From Lachnospiraceae bacterium (GTDB taxonomy: Bacteria; Bacillota; Clostridia; Lachnospirales; Lachnospiraceae), in assembly GCA_016297945.1 (NCBI GenBank), contig JAEDFR010000019.1:1-35487 (forward strand): a stretch of DNA of 35,487 bases. The letters run 5' to 3'. Made by a program: the position numbers and the translations under genes. The notes beneath the pieces were generated by a model. It did not search any database and was not told the DNA's origin. It saw nothing but the letters and a program-made list of their open reading frames with translations. Each line of letters opens with the position of its first letter. The first letter of the stretch is position 1. Of this stretch, positions 32,201 to 35,487 are shown piece by piece.

Positions 32201-33904
32201 TGTCAACTGGGTAATCCGGTAAGGAATCGGTTCTCTCGGATTTACAAAAGTTGAATACCTCTCTGTAATCTGTCCGTTTTGCACCTTTACAGCGCCAATT
32301 TCGATAATGTTATTCTTAACCGGCGAAAAACCGGTAGTCTCAATATCAAATACCACATAATCCTGGTGAATATCCAGATTTTTGGGGTTATCCACGATTT
32401 GTTTGGAATCATCAACCAGATATCCTTCTACACCCAGAATAATCTTAAAGAAATTCTGTCTGTCAGGAACAATACCTGCTTCTTTGCAACGTTTCTTTTC
32501 CGCATCCCACAAATCACACCAGGTATGAAACACATCCGCAAGCGCATGCACTACTCCGTGGTCTGTTATGGCAATCGCAGGATGTCCCCATTTATAGGCA
32601 CACTTGACAATATCAACAACATCGGAAACACCATCCATATCACTCATTTTGGTATGGCAATGCAGTTCCACTCTTTTATTAGCAGAGTAATCCATCCGCT
32701 TGGTCGTAAAATCATCGATTTCTTTGATAATCAGTCCACGACCGCCAATCGTCAGTTCATGATCAAACTTGTCAACGGAAACATCACCCTTGATTTTTAC
32801 AAAGGTTCCTTTTTTGGTATCAAAACGCTTGAGTACTTCGTCAATGCGTTCATCTTCCACAAACTGTTTGACCATAATCGTATCCGTAAAATCGGTCACA
32901 GTTAATATCATTATCGTCTTTTTTAAAGAGGCAATCGGTTTTGTATCTACACCAATAACCTTTCCCCTTATGGCAACATTTCCAATTTCTCCAACAATAT
33001 CTTCAATCGGAATCGGTTCTTCTTCAATATCATGCATACCCCAGATAATACTGGGATCATCTGATTTTTGGGGATAAAAATCTTTTTTCCTGGGATAATC
33101 TTTATTATATTTTCTTCCTTCCGATTTCGAAAAACTGCCATTTTGTGCTTTCGTCTGACCGGCACTTCGATCATTTGAAATTCTTCCTTCATCATTTTTA
33201 GCAGATGCAACCTTTGTCTTTTCAGACTGCTTCTCTTTTACATCTGCCATTTGACCTGTTTTCGCACCTTCATCGGTCTCACTCATAGAAGAATTATCAT
33301 CCAAAGAATCATTTTGTGCAGATGATGTTAAGCGCATCTCAATTTCTTCAATCTGTCTTTTCAGCTTAATTTCATCATCTTTTTTGGTAGCACTTTCTTC
33401 TGCCGGCTTAAAAGCAATCTCGATATCCACATAAACACCGCAACGCTCTGTAAAAATCTTGTTTAAAATATCCGTAAGCTCTGTGGCACGGTCATGATAG
33501 ACATGAATATCCTCTGCCGTCAACAACAAATGTTCCTCTGAAAATTCCGCATCCGCTTTTTTGAGCATACTAAATAAAACCGGACTGTAATTTCTAAGCT
33601 CCAGCAAAATACTGTCCCGATATTCTCTGTACAAATTCTGTGGTGTATATTGCTTCGAAAGCGTAAAACGCTCATAAATCTTGATTACAATATTGGTCTG
33701 TTCAAACAGTTGCTCCTTAATCTGCTTTTCCACCGCAATAATTGTTTTTTTTGCAATCAATCTGTCTGCTGCAATATAGATACGCAGAATGTCCTTATTT
33801 CTTGTTGTTGTGATATGTGTGACCTTAATTCCTGCCAGTTCATTCTTTAATTCTTCTTTTAGCTGCAGGGTTGGAAAGGCCGCAAAAAAATCTTTTGGTT
33901 CCAT
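29267..33904 (-). CDS. polC: DNA polymerase III alpha subunit, PolC type
   Basis: This is the Gram-positive replicative polymerase with built-in proofreading. Domains of the 1545-residue protein are as follows. N-terminal region about 1-165; a hydrophilic, charged linker at about 190-290; an OB fold at about 310-395. The PHP domain starts at 413 (HCHTKMSDMDGVSD). The exonuclease starts at 516 (YVVFDIETTG, HNASFDMSFI, HRAVDDAEAT). The polymerase palm holds GSRGSVGSSF at 978 and PDIDLNFS at 1063. A zinc site is formed by Cys1006, 1009, 1028, 1035 and 1038. The usual length is about 1440. The extra length is mainly the linker. The ribosome binding site is weak (GGATGA). It follows ispG by 62 bases. 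Confidence 0.98.
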   Translation of the reverse strand: MEPKDFFAAFPTLQLKEELKNELAGIKVTHITTTRNKDILRIYIAADRLIAKKTIIAVEKQIKEQLFEQTNIVIKIYERFTLSKQYTPQNLYREYRDSILLELRNYSPVLFSMLKKADAEFSEEHLLLTAEDIHVYHDRATELTDILNKIFTERCGVYVDIEIAFKPAEESATKKDDEIKLKRQIEEIEMRLTSSAQNDSLDDNSSMSETDEGAKTGQMADVKEKQSEKTKVASAKNDEGRISNDRSAGQTKAQNGSFSKSEGRKYNKDYPRKKDFYPQKSDDPSIIWGMHDIEEEPIPIEDIVGEIGNVAIRGKVIGVDTKPIASLKKTIMILTVTDFTDTIMVKQFVEDERIDEVLKRFDTKKGTFVKIKGDVSVDKFDHELTIGGRGLIIKEIDDFTTKRMDYSANKRVELHCHTKMSDMDGVSDVVDIVKCAYKWGHPAIAITDHGVVHALADVFHTWCDLWDAEKKRCKEAGIVPDRQNFFKIILGVEGYLVDDSKQIVDNPKNLDIHQDYVVFDIETTGFSPVKNNIIEIGAVKVQNGQITERYSTFVNPREPIPYRITQLTSITDHDVMDAPGIEEVLPAFLEFSKDCVMVAHNASFDMSFIKENAARQNLLREFTIVDTVGVARILLPNQAKHTLDACAKSMGVSLENHHRAVDDAEATAEIFVKFLPLLEAKGVEKLMDINLLAEDNKDTVKKLPYYHIIILAKNEVGRINLYRLISESHIDYFYKKPRIPRSLLQKYREGLILGSACEAGELFRAMLDGKSDAELYKIAGFYDYLEIQPLGNNKFMIESDRHENIESMEDLMELNRKVVEIGEALHKPVCATCDVHFLNPEDEIYRRIIQAGQGYKDEEQAPLYLRTTEEMLEEFQYLGSDKAREVVITNTNLIADCIESIDPVRPDKSPPIIPNSDEILTTICHNKAHEIYGEVLPEIVEKRMEKELNAIIKNGFAVMYIIAQKLVWKSVEDGYLVGSRGSVGSSFVAYLSGITEVNSLSPHYYCKKCHYYDFTSDEVRAYSGKSGCDMPDKMCPQCGELLVKDGFDIPFETFLGFKGDKEPDIDLNFSNEYQSKAHKYTEVIFGYGQTYRAGTIGSVADKTAYGFVRKYFEERGISKRGCEIDRISVGCTGVKRSTGQHPGGIVVLPVGEDINSFTPVQRPANDMTTDIVTTHFDYHKIDHNLLKLDILGHLDPTMIRMLQDLTGVDPVKIPLDDKDVMSLFQNTEALKITPDDIGGILLGSLGIPEFGTEFAMQMLLDTKPTSFTDLERIAGLAHGTDVWLNNAQTLIQEGKATISTAICTRDDIMIYLIDKGLDESTSFKIMEAVRKGTVAKGKCANWAEWKELMKEHDVPDWYIWSCEQIKYMFPKAHAAAYVMMAWRVAYFKVNYPLAYYTAYFSIRASGFSYEIMCQGIGKIDATLEDYNSRKDDLSKKEEDSLRDLRIVKEMYARGFEFVPIDIYKAHSRLFQIVDGKIMPSFNCIDGMGDSAAESLMEAAKNGPFLSRDDLCERGKISKTTAEKMAEMNLLGDIPISNQFSLFDFM

Positions 33905-33966
33905 GTAGCATTCATCCGTATATCATTGTTCCGTTATGATATTATTTATCCATATATAATTACCTA

Positions 33967-35022
33967 TTATGCATTCCAATGCTCAAGTTCATAACGCAAA
34001 ACATGAAGCAAATCTTCTTCCGGAACTTTTTTTATAATCTCACCTTTTTTGATTAACAAACCGACACCGTCTCCACCGGCAATTCCGATATCCGCTTCTT
34101 TCGCTTCTCCGGGTCCGTTTACCACACATCCCATAACGGCCACCTTTAAATTAAGCGGCATACCGGCAACCATTTCTTCTACTTTATTGGCAAGTCCAAT
34201 TAAATCAATTTTAGTACGACCGCAGGTCGGACATGCAATGACCTCAATTCCTTTATGATACAGTCCTAAAGAACGTAAAATCGTCTGCGCCGAGCGGATT
34301 TCTTCCACCGGATCCCCCGACAAAGAAACACGCATGGTATCACCAATTCCTTCATGCAGTAAAATGCCAAGTCCTACTGCCGATTTGATATTGCCGCCAT
34401 ACAGAGTACCTGCTTCTGTAATACCAATATGAAGCGGGTAATTGGTCCTTTTTACCAGTTCTTCATGGGCTTTAACACAAATAGGAATATTGGATGATTT
34501 GATACTGATTACCATATTGTCATATCCGGCATCCTCTATCATATGAACCTTATCCAAAGCGCTTTCAACAATTCCCTCCGGGGTGACACCATGATACTTT
34601 TCCACCAGTTCCTTTTCTAAAGAACCACCGTTTACGCCAACACGAATCGGGATATTTCTTTCTTTTGCACAGGCAACCACTTCACAAAGCTTTTCTTTGC
34701 CACCAATGTTGCCCGGATTAATCCGTATCTTATCTGCTCCGTTTTCCATGGCAGCAATGGCCATTTGATAATCAAAATGGATATCTGCGACTAACGGAAT
34801 AGATATTTCTTTTTTGATTTCCCGGAAGGCTTTAGCCGCTTCCATAGTCGGGACCGTACTACGCACAATATCACAACCGGCCTCTTCTAACCGTTTAATT
34901 TGCGCAACCGTATCTTTGACATTTTCCGTTCTGGTATTGGTCATGGACTGAATCAGGATTGGATTTCCGCCACCAATAATTTTATTTCCGATTTTTATGA
35001 CTTTGGTTTCATCTCGATACAT
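33967..35022 (-). CDS. ispG: 4-hydroxy-3-methylbut-2-enyl diphosphate synthase
   Basis: This iron-sulfur enzyme of the MEP pathway reduces MEcPP to HMBPP. The 351 residues have a TIM-barrel N-terminal part (GGGNPILIQSMTNTRTENVK, IPLVADIHFDY, KIRINPGNIGG). The C-terminal 4Fe-4S site has CPTCGR (two Cys) and GCVVNGPGEAKEADIGIAGG (third Cys). AAGGGG lies 9 bases before the ATG. It is the first gene of the ispG-polC pair, with a long leader. dxr, an earlier step of the same pathway, is at 4380-5528. Confidence 0.97.
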   Translation of the reverse strand: MYRDETKVIKIGNKIIGGGNPILIQSMTNTRTENVKDTVAQIKRLEEAGCDIVRSTVPTMEAAKAFREIKKEISIPLVADIHFDYQMAIAAMENGADKIRINPGNIGGKEKLCEVVACAKERNIPIRVGVNGGSLEKELVEKYHGVTPEGIVESALDKVHMIEDAGYDNMVISIKSSNIPICVKAHEELVKRTNYPLHIGITEAGTLYGGNIKSAVGLGILLHEGIGDTMRVSLSGDPVEEIRSAQTILRSLGLYHKGIEVIACPTCGRTKIDLIGLANKVEEMVAGMPLNLKVAVMGCVVNGPGEAKEADIGIAGGDGVGLLIKKGEIIKKVPEEDLLHVLRYELEHWNA

Positions 35023-35037
35023 GTTATTTACCCCTTT

Positions 35038-35096
35038 ATTCTTTATTTTATATTCTATATTCTTTATTCTATATTCTTTATTCTATTTTCTATTTT
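35038..35096. repeat. A/T-rich simple repeat in the ispG leader
   Basis: Imperfect tandem copies of TATTCT/TTTATTC-type units, such as TATTCTATATTCTTTATTC, span about 60 bases and end roughly 15 bases before the start codon. The transcript strand is purine-rich (GAATAAAGAATATAG). It is likely to vary in length by slippage and lies close to the AAGGGG. Confidence 0.75.
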
Positions 35097-35109
35097 CGAA
35101 AAAGCATCT

Positions 35110-35148
35110 GTAGCAATCCATTGGTATCTTTAAGACAAAACACCTTTT
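35110..35148 (-). repeat. Dispersed repeat, copy 3 (partial, ispG leader)
   Basis: The minus strand matches 5635-5674 over 39 bases with about four substitutions and one deletion (AAAAGGTGTTTTG ... CAATGGATTGCTAC). The right half with the second hairpin arm is missing, so it is a truncated copy. It lies between the promoter and the ispG start. Confidence 0.7.
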
Positions 35149-35203
35149 ACTACCAACATCTATTAGCAATATTTAGTATGTTCTGTTTTTGAGCCTACAT
35201 CAT

Positions 35204-35233
35204 ATTATAGTCATCCTTCATTTTTACAGTCAA
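35204..35233 (-). promoter_or_regulatory. Sigma-A promoter of ispG-polC
   Basis: TTGACT (35228-35233), an 18-base spacer and a perfect TATAAT (35204-35209). The implied leader is about 175 bases long and carries the partial repeat. Confidence 0.8.
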
Positions 35234-35410
35234 TACTTGAATCTTTCTTCCGATTATGCTATAACCATTTAATCCTAATTCTCCGCCCCGTTTCTCACTT
35301 ATTATTCGCAACTTTGGAGATATAGCCGGTTGTCCTTACAGAAATACATATCTTTGCTGCGGAATTTGGCGAGGTTTCTTGACATTTCTTAGCGGCATAT
35401 GCGAACAAAA

Positions 35411-35466
35411 ATAATGCCCGGTTTCAACTGTTTGAAGACGAAGTCTGAGTTTTGAAACCGGGCATT
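35411..35466 (-). terminator. Strong terminator of a gene beyond the right edge
   Basis: A perfect 15-bp stem AATGCCCGGTTTCAA / TTGAAACCGGGCATT encloses a second small hairpin, AGAC-GAA-GTCT. It is followed on the minus strand by TTATTTTTG. A TAA in the edge sequence just before it (reading ...SQSIY then stop) could be the end of that outside gene. Confidence 0.8.
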
Positions 35467-35487
35467 TAATATATACTTTGTGAGCAT

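Larger units (their letters stand above)
35023..35487. other. 465-base gap upstream of ispG without a protein gene
   Basis: From the ispG end, the gap holds a purine-rich simple repeat, a repeat copy in the leader, the ispG promoter, about 175 bases of unassigned sequence, and the terminator of a gene lying outside. A frame open for 42 codons on the minus strand (35295-35423) has no credible start and begins inside the terminator, so I do not call it a gene. Confidence 0.7.

Noticed and set aside
35295..35423. 42-codon minus-strand open frame upstream of ispG
   Set aside because: It has no start codon with a ribosome binding site, begins inside the terminator stem and ends before the promoter. 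It may be a decayed fragment or part of a repeat, but that cannot be shown here.

Overview
The window is a core-genome segment of a low-GC, endospore-forming Firmicute. The best guess is a Lachnospiraceae-like member of the Clostridia. The evidence is a PolC-type replicative polymerase, a spoIIIA sporulation operon, the MEP isoprenoid genes dxr and ispG, AGGAGG-type ribosome binding sites and sigma-A-like promoters. The genus is an inference from gene content, not a database match. All 29 recognised protein genes and the single tRNA gene lie on the minus strand, so transcription runs from high to low coordinates.

In order of transcription: (1) 35.5-29.3 kb holds a terminator of an outside gene, a 465-base gap with a strong promoter and a repeat copy, then ispG and polC. 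(2) 29.1-28.1 kb holds a SAM methyltransferase, tRNA-Glu(CTC) and a promoter-plus-terminator leader. (3) 28.0-21.5 kb is the translation/RNA operon rimP-nusA-ylxR-ylxQ-infB-rbfA-nrnA, closed by a terminator. (4) 21.5-19.0 kb holds a 157-base palindrome, a C_GCAxxG_C_C-family gene, truB and ribF. (5) 18.8-14.1 kb is an envelope block: a Na/Pi cotransporter, an SH3-NlpC/P60 hydrolase and a DD-carboxypeptidase. (6) 13.9-11.2 kb is rpsO-pnp with structured leaders. (7) 11.1-8.8 kb holds a polysaccharide deacetylase and a repeat-rich bactofilin. (8) 8.7-3.3 kb is pyrH-frr-uppS-cdsA-dxr-rseP, ending in a terminator that overlaps the rseP stop. (9) 3.2-0 kb is spoIIIAA to spoIIIAE, with the ribosome binding site of the next gene (expected spoIIIAF) at the very edge.

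The genes join nucleotide and ribosome housekeeping (pyrH, frr, rpsO, pnp, infB, nusA, rimP, rbfA, truB) to envelope supply. dxr and ispG make isoprenoid precursor, uppS makes the undecaprenyl carrier, and cdsA makes phospholipid precursor. The carboxypeptidase, NlpC/P60 enzyme, deacetylase and bactofilin act on or organise the wall.

I see no transposase, phage gene, CRISPR array or defence system, and no convincing wholly new system. The interesting material is mostly non-coding: a palindromic element inside a usually conserved operon, a family of small hairpin repeats, a perfect match to the WalR-box consensus at a cell-wall hydrolase promoter, a tandem dyad repeat above the deacetylase/bactofilin promoter, a 21-bp stem in the pnp leader and a terminator inside the rimP-nusA leader. 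The classic gene order is also rearranged: pyrH-to-rseP lies after pnp instead of before ispG-polC.
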